The position numbers were made by a program, and so were the translations under genes. A stretch of DNA of 8,621 bases from Phycisphaerae bacterium (GTDB lineage Bacteria; Planctomycetota; Phycisphaerae; Sedimentisphaerales; UBA12454): contig JAQTQF010000063.1 in assembly GCA_028712345.1 (NCBI GenBank), positions 1 through 8,621 on the forward strand, written 5' to 3'. Positions 1 through 6,016 of the stretch are shown piece after piece. Numbering within the stretch: the first letter of the stretch is position 1; every line of letters begins with the position of its first letter. Below the pieces are notes generated by a model. It was given only the letters and a program-made list of their open reading frames with translations. It had not been told where the DNA came from and searched no databases.

Positions 1-257
1 CAATAGCAATATTTGGCAGCGGCCAGTCAAGATTAATGGCAGGCGGCATTTCGGAGGCATTGTTGACCACTGCTGCCGGACTTGTGATTGCGATTCCGGT
101 ATTGCTTATTCACAGTTTTTTGTCCAGCCGAGCAGACAGATTAGTAGCCGATACTGAACGGTTTTCTGCAACATTATTAAATCTGCTCAGTGAACCGCCG
201 GATAAATCTGATAAATCTAATAATTGCCAAGGCGAAAAGAATGAAACAGCTAATTAG
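1..257 (+). CDS. ExbB/TolQ/MotA-family proton channel protein, C-terminal part (TtpC-like), 5' truncated
   Basis: This is the C-terminal end of an inner-membrane ExbB/TolQ-type protein, open to the left edge in frame 3. The visible 84 residues begin in the loop before the last transmembrane helix. They contain the family block GISEALLTTAAGLVIAIP, the third helix of ExbB, whose Glu (codon 54-56) matches Glu176 of E. coli ExbB. A cytoplasmic helical tail follows. The gene overlaps the second exbB by 17 bases, so the two are translationally linked. A long ExbB-like gene ahead of a short exbB, exbD, tonB and a TPR gene is the layout of Vibrio TonB2 systems, where the first gene is ttpC. The extra periplasmic N-terminal domain that would prove TtpC lies outside the window, so the TtpC assignment is inference. 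The ExbB/TolQ family call is firm. Confidence 0.88.
   Translation, partial: IAIFGSGQSRLMAGGISEALLTTAAGLVIAIPVLLIHSFLSSRADRLVADTERFSATLLNLLSEPPDKSDKSNNCQGEKNETAN
229..232 (+). promoter_or_regulatory. Ribosome binding site of the second exbB
   Basis: AAGG lies 8 bases before the ATG at 241, inside the end of the upstream gene. It supports ATG 241 over the GTG at 190. Starting at 190 would add a charged 17-residue extension before the first membrane helix. Confidence 0.55.
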
Positions 258-744
258 TCTTTTCGGTCAGGGCGGGATAGTGATGATACTAATCGCCTGT
301 GTTTCAGTTATAGCATGGATGCTGGCTTTCAGGACATGGCAAACAACCAAATTAATACTCGCCAATTTAGAACATAAAAGCCTGCAAAGTGGAAATAAAA
401 CGGTCATTGAAAATGAACTCGTCAGGCTTGACGGTTCGATTAATTTTCTGGCTGTTCTGGCAGCAGCGTTGCCTTTGCTGGGCTTACTCGGCACGGTTCT
501 TGGTATGCTTGTTACTTTTAGTGTTATTCAAAAGTATGGAACCGGCCAGCCGAGTCTTCTGGCCAGCGGTATTCGACAAGCTCTTTTAACTACTCAGGCC
601 GGGCTTTTGACGGCACTGCCGGTTTTGTTTTTTCATCATATAATTTCGTCGAATTGCAGAAAAATCAGCAGCGAGCTTAATCTTGTTTTTCATGAGCTGA
701 AAACAGCGGGAAAAGATAATAAGCACAGGAAACATAAGACTTGA
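241..744 (+). CDS. exbB: Biopolymer transport protein ExbB (short, ExbB2-type)
   Basis: Inner-membrane proton-channel subunit expected to work with ExbD and TonB in energising outer-membrane transport. The 167-residue protein has three predicted membrane segments (about 12-30, 70-95 and 112-135) and is shorter than E. coli ExbB (244), as ExbB2 proteins of TonB2 systems are. The motif LLGLLGTVLGM carries Thr85, matching Thr148 of E. coli ExbB. The block ALLTTQAGLLTALP carries Thr118, matching Thr181. At the position of E. coli Glu176 it has Gln113, whereas the upstream paralogue keeps Glu. The tail is basic (KHRKHK). The start at 241 is chosen for its AAGG site and normal family length. It overlaps the upstream gene by 17 bases and ends 13 bases before exbD, so it is part of the same operon. 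Confidence 0.9.
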   Translation: MKQLISLFGQGGIVMILIACVSVIAWMLAFRTWQTTKLILANLEHKSLQSGNKTVIENELVRLDGSINFLAVLAAALPLLGLLGTVLGMLVTFSVIQKYGTGQPSLLASGIRQALLTTQAGLLTALPVLFFHHIISSNCRKISSELNLVFHELKTAGKDNKHRKHKT

Positions 745-757
745 TTTTGATACGAAA

Positions 758-1174
758 ATGTTTCAATCAGTACGAAGAAAAAAGCGTTCGCAGGAAAAGG
801 CAGAAATTACTATTGCACCATTGATCGATATGGTCTTTATTCTCCTGATATTTTTCATTGTAACGACCAGCTTCGTTTCGGAAACAGGGGTTACTGTTGA
901 AAGACCTGCTGCGCATTCTGCGGAAAATCTCGAAAGCCAGTCTACTCTTGTAGGAATCGGTCCCTCAGGAGAAATTTACATATCGGGTCGCAGAGTTGGG
1001 TTATTTTCTCTCAAACCGCTTATGGAAAATAAACTGAAAAATCAGCCGAATTTATCGATTGTTCTGGTGGCAGACAAAGCCACCCGGGCCGACCTGATAG
1101 TGCGGGTAATGGATGAGATAAGGTTAAGTGGAATAAAACGAATAGCCATAGCCACCGAAAGAGAAAACAAGTAA
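758..1174 (+). CDS. exbD: Biopolymer transport protein ExbD
   Basis: Inner-membrane ExbD subunit, with one helix and a periplasmic domain, that assembles inside the ExbB pentamer and carries the proton-path aspartate. The 138-residue protein fits the family's length. It has a short basic cytoplasmic N-terminus (about 1-18), then the hallmark ITIAPLIDMVFILLIFF, in which Asp24 corresponds to the essential Asp25 of E. coli ExbD. The helix ends near residue 39. The periplasmic part follows, with the usual GEIYISGRRV and VLVADKATRADLIVRVMDEI stretches. It starts 13 bases after exbB and precedes tonB by 30 bases. No strong Shine-Dalgarno site is visible, but the start matches the normal ExbD N-terminus. 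The identification is firm. Confidence 0.94.
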   Translation: MFQSVRRKKRSQEKAEITIAPLIDMVFILLIFFIVTTSFVSETGVTVERPAAHSAENLESQSTLVGIGPSGEIYISGRRVGLFSLKPLMENKLKNQPNLSIVLVADKATRADLIVRVMDEIRLSGIKRIAIATERENK

Positions 1175-1204
1175 TGGCATAGTCTGACTAAATTAAAACC
1201 GGAT

Positions 1205-1927
1205 ATGAATAAAATCATTAAAGGAAGTCTGAAAAATACTTTTTGTTCCCGCCGAAAAGAGCAGCGTTTTGGCTGGCTATCGGTGCTTCTGGCTATAACA
1301 GCCAATATATTGATTTTTATGTCGATTAGCTGGGTAAATCATACGCCTGCAAGTCATTCATCTGAAACCTATGCCGCCATTGAGGTGTTCAAGCCGCAGC
1401 TTATACCGGAAAATATACCGCCCATAACTGAATCGATGCCTGTAATTGTTGAGAGAAAATTCCAGCCGAAACCGGAACCAATGAAATTGATCCTGTCAAA
1501 AGAAACTCTGGTCAGGCCGCAGTTGATAGAATGGATGCCGGATTCACTGATGAAAAAACCGGGCGTCGGTATTGATATATCCCTAACCAAACTTCCTTCG
1601 CCGGATTCCATAAATGCAGCCGATGTTAGCGATGCTCTGGCTTTGAATCAGGTAGATCAGCCTCCTCGCAGAATAAGCGGCACATTACCCGCTTACCCGA
1701 TTTGGGCAAGAGCAAAAAAGGCCGAGGGTATGGCAACTTTGCGATTTGTTGTCGACATCGATGGAAAAGTCCGCAATATTGAAGTTTATGGTGTTCAAGG
1801 CGATGAACGCTTTGCGACAAATGCAGCAAAAGCTGTTGAGAAGTGGCAGTTTGAGCCGGCGATTAATAGGGGAGCCCCTGTACCGGTGTGGTGTTTACAA
1901 AAAATTCAATTTCAATTTACAGATTAA
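1205..1927 (+). CDS. tonB: TonB energy-transducing protein
   Basis: TonB spans the periplasm and passes ExbBD-derived energy to outer-membrane receptors by binding their TonB box. The 240-residue protein has a basic cytoplasmic N-terminus (1-23), one membrane helix (about 24-43), a linker (about 50-155) and a C-terminal TonB domain (about 158-240). That domain contains PAYPIWARAKKAEGMATLRF, a VDIDGKVRNIEV strand and a KAVEKWQFEPAINRGAPV segment, all typical of the TonB_C fold. The linker has few prolines and only a short run of alternating Lys/Pro (QPKPEP), unlike the long rod of E. coli TonB. The helix has no histidine matching His20 of E. coli, though Asn34 sits near that place. Both features fit TonB2-like rather than classical TonB, but this is inference. 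It follows exbD and ends 7 bases before the TPR gene. Confidence 0.93.
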   Translation: MNKIIKGSLKNTFCSRRKEQRFGWLSVLLAITANILIFMSISWVNHTPASHSSETYAAIEVFKPQLIPENIPPITESMPVIVERKFQPKPEPMKLILSKETLVRPQLIEWMPDSLMKKPGVGIDISLTKLPSPDSINAADVSDALALNQVDQPPRRISGTLPAYPIWARAKKAEGMATLRFVVDIDGKVRNIEVYGVQGDERFATNAAKAVEKWQFEPAINRGAPVPVWCLQKIQFQFTD

Positions 1928-1934
1928 AAGATAA

Positions 1935-3182
1935 ATGAAAATGAACAAAATAAAATGTATTTTTGTGTTGGTAATCTGGCTTTCAGTTTTATCTATAGCC
2001 TTGGCGAATGATATTAATTCCGGCAATGCTGCCTTTGACAGAGGCGATTTTGCCGAAGCAGTCCGTTATTACGAAAGAGGCCTTACCGATAAAAAATCAG
2101 CTAATGTTTATATCAGTCTTGGGCACGCACAGGAGCGGTTAGGCCAGTGGAATAAAGCTGTCGAAGCTTATATATCCGCCATTAAAATACAGAAGACAGA
2201 CCCTTCCAATGAGTTGCTTAAACTTCTCGGTCGTGCCCAGTATATGGCAGGTTTCTTCGAGAATTCGCTGGATACTTTTCAAAAGATATATATAGCCGAT
2301 CGCAATTCTGAAAACGAACTTTGGCTGGCACGGTGTTTTATACAGACACAGCAGTGGGCAAGAGGACAGGACATACTTTTGCGATACCTCGACAAGGAAC
2401 CTCAAAGCACCGAAGCCCTGGAACTTTTGGCATATCTGTTCGCACAAAGCAACAGAATTGACGAGGCAGTTGGCGTTCATATGGAACTTGTTAAAAATCA
2501 CCCGGTCCGGATACAATACCTTTTGACCCTGGCAAAAATACAAACTGCCGCAAAGCATTATGGCCAGGCTATCGACACGCTCGAATTTGCCGCACTAATC
2601 AATCCTAATCAGACCAGGGAAGCGATCAGGCTTCTTGCTGATCTTTATGCTGAAAGAGAAATGTATTACCAGGCCGCAGCGTGTTATCAAAGGATTATCT
2701 TATCGTCGGATTCGCCTTTAGTTGAGGATTACTACAGACTGGGATATACTTACTTTCAAATCGGTGAATTTCCTTCCGCAATTCAGGCATTTGAAAAAAT
2801 AAGACAGATAGCTCCATCCAATACCAAAGCAACTTTATACCTCGGACATATCGCTGCTAAAAAAGATGAGACAGAGACTGCTCGCCAATATTATTTAGAC
2901 GCAATAAAGCTAAATAAGGACTCAAAAGAACCTTATCTGGCTCTTGCAGAACTTGACTTGAAAAATGACAAGTATGATGAGGCGGCAAAGTACTTTTCAA
3001 AAGCGATTACTCTTGGCGAAAATTCTATAGCGGTTTATTATAATAATGTGTTGGTTTTAATGCTGTCCGGACAATTGGATATGGCTAAAGCTGCTATTAA
3101 GGAAGCCCTGAAGCAATATCCTGCCAATGAACAATTAAACAATCTGCTGGAGCAGTTAATAAAAACAACTATTGCAAATTAG
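1935..3182 (+). CDS. Exported TPR-repeat protein of the tonB operon
   Basis: The 415-residue protein opens with a signal peptide: a Lys-rich start, a hydrophobic core at about 9-22 and a likely cut after ALA at residue 24. The rest is a chain of about nine to ten tetratricopeptide repeats. Clear ones are near 31-51, 57-85, 263-292 (YYRLGYTYFQIGEFPSAIQAF), 297-326, 333-361 and 367-395. A periplasmic scaffold or adaptor role is therefore likely. Tetratricopeptide genes close the Vibrio TonB2 cluster in the same position, and their product is thought to support TonB2 function. This protein most likely does the same, but its partner cannot be read from the sequence. It begins 7 bases after tonB and is the last gene of the operon. 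A second in-frame ATG at 1941 is an alternative start. No catalytic motif is visible. Confidence 0.88.
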   Translation: MKMNKIKCIFVLVIWLSVLSIALANDINSGNAAFDRGDFAEAVRYYERGLTDKKSANVYISLGHAQERLGQWNKAVEAYISAIKIQKTDPSNELLKLLGRAQYMAGFFENSLDTFQKIYIADRNSENELWLARCFIQTQQWARGQDILLRYLDKEPQSTEALELLAYLFAQSNRIDEAVGVHMELVKNHPVRIQYLLTLAKIQTAAKHYGQAIDTLEFAALINPNQTREAIRLLADLYAEREMYYQAAACYQRIILSSDSPLVEDYYRLGYTYFQIGEFPSAIQAFEKIRQIAPSNTKATLYLGHIAAKKDETETARQYYLDAIKLNKDSKEPYLALAELDLKNDKYDEAAKYFSKAITLGENSIAVYYNNVLVLMLSGQLDMAKAAIKEALKQYPANEQLNNLLEQLIKTTIAN

Positions 3183-3332
3183 ATACAACTTTCAAAAGAG
3201 CGACAAATAGTGTATGCTATCATTGTTTTCAGCAGTGGAGTTTTACGGCGGGATGAGAACGCGCAAAATTATACCCCCTTTAATTTTCTTGCAATATCAG
3301 CCGGTCGAATGTAAAGTAGGCAAAAATTTATC

Positions 3333-3359
3333 AGAACCTGCTTCTTAGAATCAGGTTTT
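3333..3359 (+). terminator. Hairpin, possible terminator of the tonB operon
   Basis: The arms AACCTG (3335-3340) and CAGGTT (3352-3357) pair. Inside them TTC and GAA pair around a three-base loop, with one C/T mismatch between the two stems. Outward, a G-T and an A-T pair extend the stem. The 3' side runs into TTTTGTT, a weak U-tract. It lies 150 bases after the TPR gene and just before the tRNA promoter-like site. A terminator is the simplest reading, but an operator is possible. Confidence 0.4.
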
Positions 3360-3387
3360 GTTGGAGATAGTTAACTGCTTATATAAA
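3358..3387 (+). promoter_or_regulatory. Putative promoter of tRNA-Cys
   Basis: TATAAA (3382-3387, five of six matches to the -10 consensus) ends 8 bases before the mature tRNA. TTGTTG (3358-3363) sits 18 bases upstream as a poor -35. The spacing to the tRNA gives a short leader, as usual for tRNA genes. The -10 is the convincing part. The -35 overlaps the end of the preceding hairpin. Confidence 0.4.
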
Positions 3388-3395
3388 AAGAAGTT

Positions 3396-3469
3396 GGCGG
3401 CGTAGCCAAGTGGCCTAAGGCGACGGTTTGCAAAACCGTTATTCGTGGGTTCGAATCCCACCGCCGCCT
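3396..3469 (+). tRNA. tRNA-Cys (anticodon GCA)
   Basis: The 74-base sequence folds as a full cloverleaf. The acceptor stem GGCGGCG (3396-3402) pairs with CGCCGCC (3462-3468). The D arm has a GCC/GGC stem. The anticodon stem ACGGT/ACCGT (3423-3427, 3435-3439) encloses loop TTGCAAA with anticodon GCA at 3430-3432. The T arm GTGGG/CCCAC encloses TTCGAAT. The discriminator base is T3469, the U73 identity element of cysteine tRNAs. CCA is not encoded and must be added enzymatically. The methyltransferase gene begins 29 bases downstream and may share the transcript. Confidence 0.97.
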
Positions 3470-3498
3470 TTATAGTTTATACTTATCTTTTTCTATTT

Positions 3499-4167
3499 AT
3501 GAACTTTATTCTAACAAAAACAAAAAGACTCCTGAGAAAAATAGTCCCCGCATCGGCCTGGAAGTTTGTACAGGCAGCCAATTGGAAATTTCTTTCGATA
3601 TTTTATCGAGTTATTCCCCGCCGTAAGGTAAAAGCAGAAACCTCCAGAGCCAAATCACGAAGGATTCTGGAAGGGTTCTTTGAAAAATTCTGCACAGGAA
3701 AAGGCCTCGATATCGGCTACGGTGGAGACCTTTTGTGTTCCAATTGTCGCGGCTGGGACATAGAAGACGGAGATGCCCAAACACTGAAAGGCCTGCCGGA
3801 CGGCAGTTTTGATTTTGTCTATTCTTCGCATTGCCTGGAACATCTTGAAGATGCTGCTGAAGCGTTGGGGAACTGGTGGAGAGTTTTAAAACAGGGCGGA
3901 TGCTTAATACTTTACCTGCCGCATCGCGATTTATACGAAAGAAAGAAAACCCTGCCAAGCAGATGGAACACTTCACACAAAAGATTTTTCCTGCTCGACA
4001 GAGATGAACTGCCGGACACAATCGGCATTTTGCCGCTGCTCGAAAAAACCGTCGGGAATTATGAAATTATAAAAGCCGATATTTGCAAAACCGGCTATGA
4101 GGTAATATCCGAAAACAGGCAGGCCGACGGCGAATATTCTATCGAGGCTGTAATCAGAAAACTCTGA
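3499..4167 (+). CDS. Class I SAM-dependent methyltransferase (Methyltransf_11 type)
   Basis: A 222-residue Rossmann-fold methyltransferase. An N-terminal helical, very basic region (1-60) precedes the SAM-binding motif GLDIGYGG (69-76). A short connecting segment with WDIEDGDA (86-93) supplies the acidic residues expected to contact SAM. The block FDFVYSSHCLEHLED (104-118) is the typical motif IV region. WRVLKQGGCLILYLPH (127-142) is the motif V/VI strand of Methyltransf_11 enzymes. A substrate-specific C-terminal part follows. Relatives often sit in surface-polysaccharide gene sets, but no such genes are beside it here, so the substrate is unknown. The start ATG 3499 is used because the longer frame from 3445 begins inside the tRNA. 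No Shine-Dalgarno site is visible. The gene converges with the acetolactate decarboxylase gene, with 8 bases between the stops. Confidence 0.85.
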   Translation: MNFILTKTKRLLRKIVPASAWKFVQAANWKFLSIFYRVIPRRKVKAETSRAKSRRILEGFFEKFCTGKGLDIGYGGDLLCSNCRGWDIEDGDAQTLKGLPDGSFDFVYSSHCLEHLEDAAEALGNWWRVLKQGGCLILYLPHRDLYERKKTLPSRWNTSHKRFFLLDRDELPDTIGILPLLEKTVGNYEIIKADICKTGYEVISENRQADGEYSIEAVIRKL

Positions 4168-4175
4168 TTGCTCTT

Positions 4176-4940
4176 CTACTTACCCTGTTCGACCTTGTGC
4201 AGTTCGACGCTTTTATCCTGCGATAAATCAATATCTTTGAGCAAATCGCCTTCAGGTAAAATTAACAGAAATTTATTACAAACATCAACCCTGCATATTC
4301 CTGATGTCAATTCAAAATCGAGAATATGGCCGCCTTGTGTATAATCATCGCTCAAAAAATGGAAATGACAGCCGGGAACATTGATTCCCTTCACAAAGGC
4401 AGGGGACCTAAAACCAACGATTGTACCTTTAATATCGTTCATCTCGAATACCGGCTGGGTTTTGGTAACCTTGGCTAAAGGCGGATAGGGTTTATTCTGA
4501 GCCGGAACGCTGCGGGTTTTGACATATTTAAAAATACCGGTGATTTCGACGGCGGCGAATGAATTCTGGTTTGAAACATTTTCATCAATGATTGACTGAA
4601 CCGTTTTATAATCCGCCGACTCTATTGAAAACTCTGTCTCCGGCCGAAATTTGCAGACTGTCGCAAAAGGTGTTTTTGTGTTTATGGCCGGGCGGTAAAC
4701 TTTGCCGTCAGCTTTAATCTGATATATTTTTCCGCCCAGTACAATCATTTCGCCATCGAGCCTCTCGAAAGTACCGATTCCAAAATTACCGTGCCCCAGC
4801 AGTTCCCCGCACGACATATCCCCGTCATAAGCCCCGGCAAGCAGAGCATCGATTGTCGAGGTTTGGGTAATTTTGTCCTTTGCGGCAGGCAGACAGCCGG
4901 CTATAAAAACAATCGCAAAAACCAGTAACAGCTTTTTCAT
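4176..4940 (-). CDS. budA: Alpha-acetolactate decarboxylase, predicted lipoprotein
   Basis: Converts (S)-2-acetolactate to (R)-acetoin and CO2, a step of the acetoin/butanediol pathway. The 254-residue protein shows the family's landmarks in order: LLAGAYDGDMSCGELLGHGN (33-52), GIGTFERLDGEMIVL (54-68) with Glu64, PYPPL (151-155), GTIVGFRSP (172-180) with Arg178, and the zinc site CHFHFLSDDYTQGGHILD (191-208) supplying His192, His194 and His205. These match His194, His196 and His207 of the Brevibacillus enzyme. Glu251 near the end may be the conserved C-terminal Glu. The N-terminus is a lipoprotein signal: MKK, a hydrophobic core, and the lipobox IAGC with Cys16. The enzyme is therefore predicted to be membrane-anchored outside the cytoplasm. 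No acetolactate synthase gene is nearby. A weak promoter, TTGAAG-17-TATCCT, may lie in the 99-base divergent spacer. Confidence 0.92.
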   Translation of the reverse strand: MKKLLLVFAIVFIAGCLPAAKDKITQTSTIDALLAGAYDGDMSCGELLGHGNFGIGTFERLDGEMIVLGGKIYQIKADGKVYRPAINTKTPFATVCKFRPETEFSIESADYKTVQSIIDENVSNQNSFAAVEITGIFKYVKTRSVPAQNKPYPPLAKVTKTQPVFEMNDIKGTIVGFRSPAFVKGINVPGCHFHFLSDDYTQGGHILDFELTSGICRVDVCNKFLLILPEGDLLKDIDLSQDKSVELHKVEQGK

Positions 4941-4946
4941 CTTTCG

Positions 4947-4950
4947 CTCC
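4947..4950 (-). promoter_or_regulatory. Ribosome binding site of the acetolactate decarboxylase gene
   Basis: On the minus strand GGAG stands 6 bases before ATG 4940. It fixes the start at the lipoprotein signal peptide and rejects the in-frame start at 4994, which would bury the signal behind 18 extra residues. Confidence 0.7.
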
Positions 4951-5004
4951 AAAAATATAGAGTGCAGGATATAATCAGTTCCACAAATCTTCAATATTCA
5001 ATTA

Positions 5005-5033
5005 TTGTAATAGCTGTCGGAAACATTTACAAT
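5005..5033 (+). promoter_or_regulatory. Putative promoter of the DUF456 gene
   Basis: TTGTAA (5005-5010) and TACAAT (5028-5033) are separated by 17 bases, matching the sigma-70 consensus at four and five of six positions. The -10 ends only 6 bases before ATG 5040, so transcription would begin at or next to the start codon. Confidence 0.5.
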
Positions 5034-5039
5034 CAAAGT

Positions 5040-5546
5040 ATGCTTTATTTCTGGCTAACGCTATTGATAATTGTCAATGCCTTCTGGCTGGGGCTGGTTT
5101 TTCTCGCTCTGCCGGGCAGCTGGCTGATGATTATTACCGTAATATCCTTCTCGCTTTGGCAGAAGGGCATATTCAGTGTTTACACAATAATCGCGGCAGT
5201 CGTTTTGGCGGTAATTGGGGAAATACTTGAGTTTATCTCCGGTGCAAGGGGGGCAAAATCAGCCGGCGGCGGTAAAAAGGCCGTCATCTCGGCAGTTCTT
5301 GGCGCTGTCCTTGGAGCTATTGTTGGCACAATAATCATTCCAATACCCCTTATCGGAACACTCGCCGGAACGACTATCGGAGCCGGGCTCGCGGTATTGC
5401 TTGTCGAAAAAACCGGCGGAGTGGTATTCAAAAAAGCATTAAAATCCGCAACAGGGGCCGGAGTCGGTCAATTGCTCGGAATAATCGCGAAATTTGTCAT
5501 CGGCATTATTATCTGGCTAATCTTCACGATCACGGCTTTTGTATAA
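5040..5546 (+). CDS. DUF456 family membrane protein
   Basis: A small 168-residue inner-membrane protein of unknown function. Hydrophobic segments are at about 3-24, 26-40, 46-66, 84-106, 108-123 and 143-166. The early LALPGSW motif (22-28), the EFISGARGAKSAGGGKKA stretch (64-81) and the following Gly/Ala-rich helices with PLIGTLAGTTIGAGLAVLLVE (103-123) are the recognisable DUF456 pattern. Such Gly-rich paired segments recall small-residue helix packing, but no transport or enzyme activity is established for the family. ATG 5040 is chosen because it begins right at the first membrane helix, as usual in the family. No Shine-Dalgarno site precedes it. The gene diverges from the acetolactate decarboxylase gene and converges on the mgtC-like gene, with 5 bases between stops. 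Confidence 0.82.
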   Translation: MLYFWLTLLIIVNAFWLGLVFLALPGSWLMIITVISFSLWQKGIFSVYTIIAAVVLAVIGEILEFISGARGAKSAGGGKKAVISAVLGAVLGAIVGTIIIPIPLIGTLAGTTIGAGLAVLLVEKTGGVVFKKALKSATGAGVGQLLGIIAKFVIGIIIWLIFTITAFV

Positions 5547-5551
5547 ATCTG

Positions 5552-5989
5552 TTATTGCCCTTTTGATTCGATGTCCTGATATTCTTTGCTTATTTTCTTT
5601 TCGAAAGGCGGCAAAAGCAGCAAAACAATCAGAGTTAGAACCGTTGTGAAAACCGCCAATAAATACATTCTTGTTCCGCAAGCCATTCCAATTGCCGCGA
5701 CAATCCATATACCCGCGGCGGTCGTAAGACCGTGAACACTGCCTCCACTTTGAATTATGGCACCCGCCCCCAAAAAACCGATACCGGTTACAATCTGAGC
5801 GGCGATTCTGCCGGGCTCCGAGCCGGCAAGATTAGCGGAAATCATCGTAAAGACACACGCGCCAAGACAGATAAGGATATTTGTGCGAAGCCCTGCGGGT
5901 TTGTCGTGCCTGCGTCTTTCAATACCGATTGCCCCGCCGAGAACAAATGCCGCCAGCAACGGCAGCACATTGTGCCAATTTGCTTCCAT
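5552..5989 (-). CDS. MgtC/SapB family membrane protein (short form)
   Basis: A 145-residue inner-membrane protein with the complete MgtC/SapB N-terminal domain. It has GGAIGIERRRHDKPAGLRTN (18-37), then LICLGACVFTMIS (39-51), RIAAQIVTGIGFLGAGAII (61-79) and VHGLTTAAGIWIVAAIGMACG (85-105), with four to five membrane segments. Family members have been linked to growth in low magnesium, to virulence and to inhibition of F-type ATP synthase. The cytoplasmic C-terminal domain of Salmonella MgtC is absent, so this is the short SapB-like form. Position 86 is His, where Arg or Lys is common before GLTT. ATG 5989 has a strong GAGGG site. The alternative TTG at 6016 falls at the likely transcription start. 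No magnesium riboswitch-like leader is visible, so the role of the protein remains open. Confidence 0.88.
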   Translation of the reverse strand: MEANWHNVLPLLAAFVLGGAIGIERRRHDKPAGLRTNILICLGACVFTMISANLAGSEPGRIAAQIVTGIGFLGAGAIIQSGGSVHGLTTAAGIWIVAAIGMACGTRMYLLAVFTTVLTLIVLLLLPPFEKKISKEYQDIESKGQ

Positions 5990-5997
5990 ATCAGATT

Positions 5998-6002
5998 CCC
6001 TC
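5998..6002 (-). promoter_or_regulatory. Ribosome binding site of the MgtC-family gene
   Basis: On the minus strand GAGGG lies 8 bases before ATG 5989. It supports this start over the TTG at 6016, although the TTG also has an AGGTGA sequence upstream. Confidence 0.6.
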
Positions 6003-6016
6003 AAAAAGTCGGTCAA

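Noticed and set aside
2139..2558. Minus-strand frame of 139 codons
   Set aside because: It is antisense to the TPR gene, with no domain and no start signals.
3396..3469. tRNA-Cys as an active attachment site of an island
   Set aside because: No integrase, no repeated tRNA 3' end and no change in gene style is visible in the window.
3445..3498. Earlier start of the methyltransferase gene
   Set aside because: It begins inside the tRNA-Cys T arm. ATG 3499 gives a sensible basic N-terminus.
3611..4021. Minus-strand frame of 136 codons
   Set aside because: It is antisense to the methyltransferase gene, and the Cys- and Arg-rich translation looks random.
5990..6016. TTG start for the MgtC-family gene at 6016
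   Set aside because: Although AGGTGA precedes it, the likely -10 TACAAT is directly adjacent. ATG 5989 has a better GAGGG site and a normal family N-terminus.
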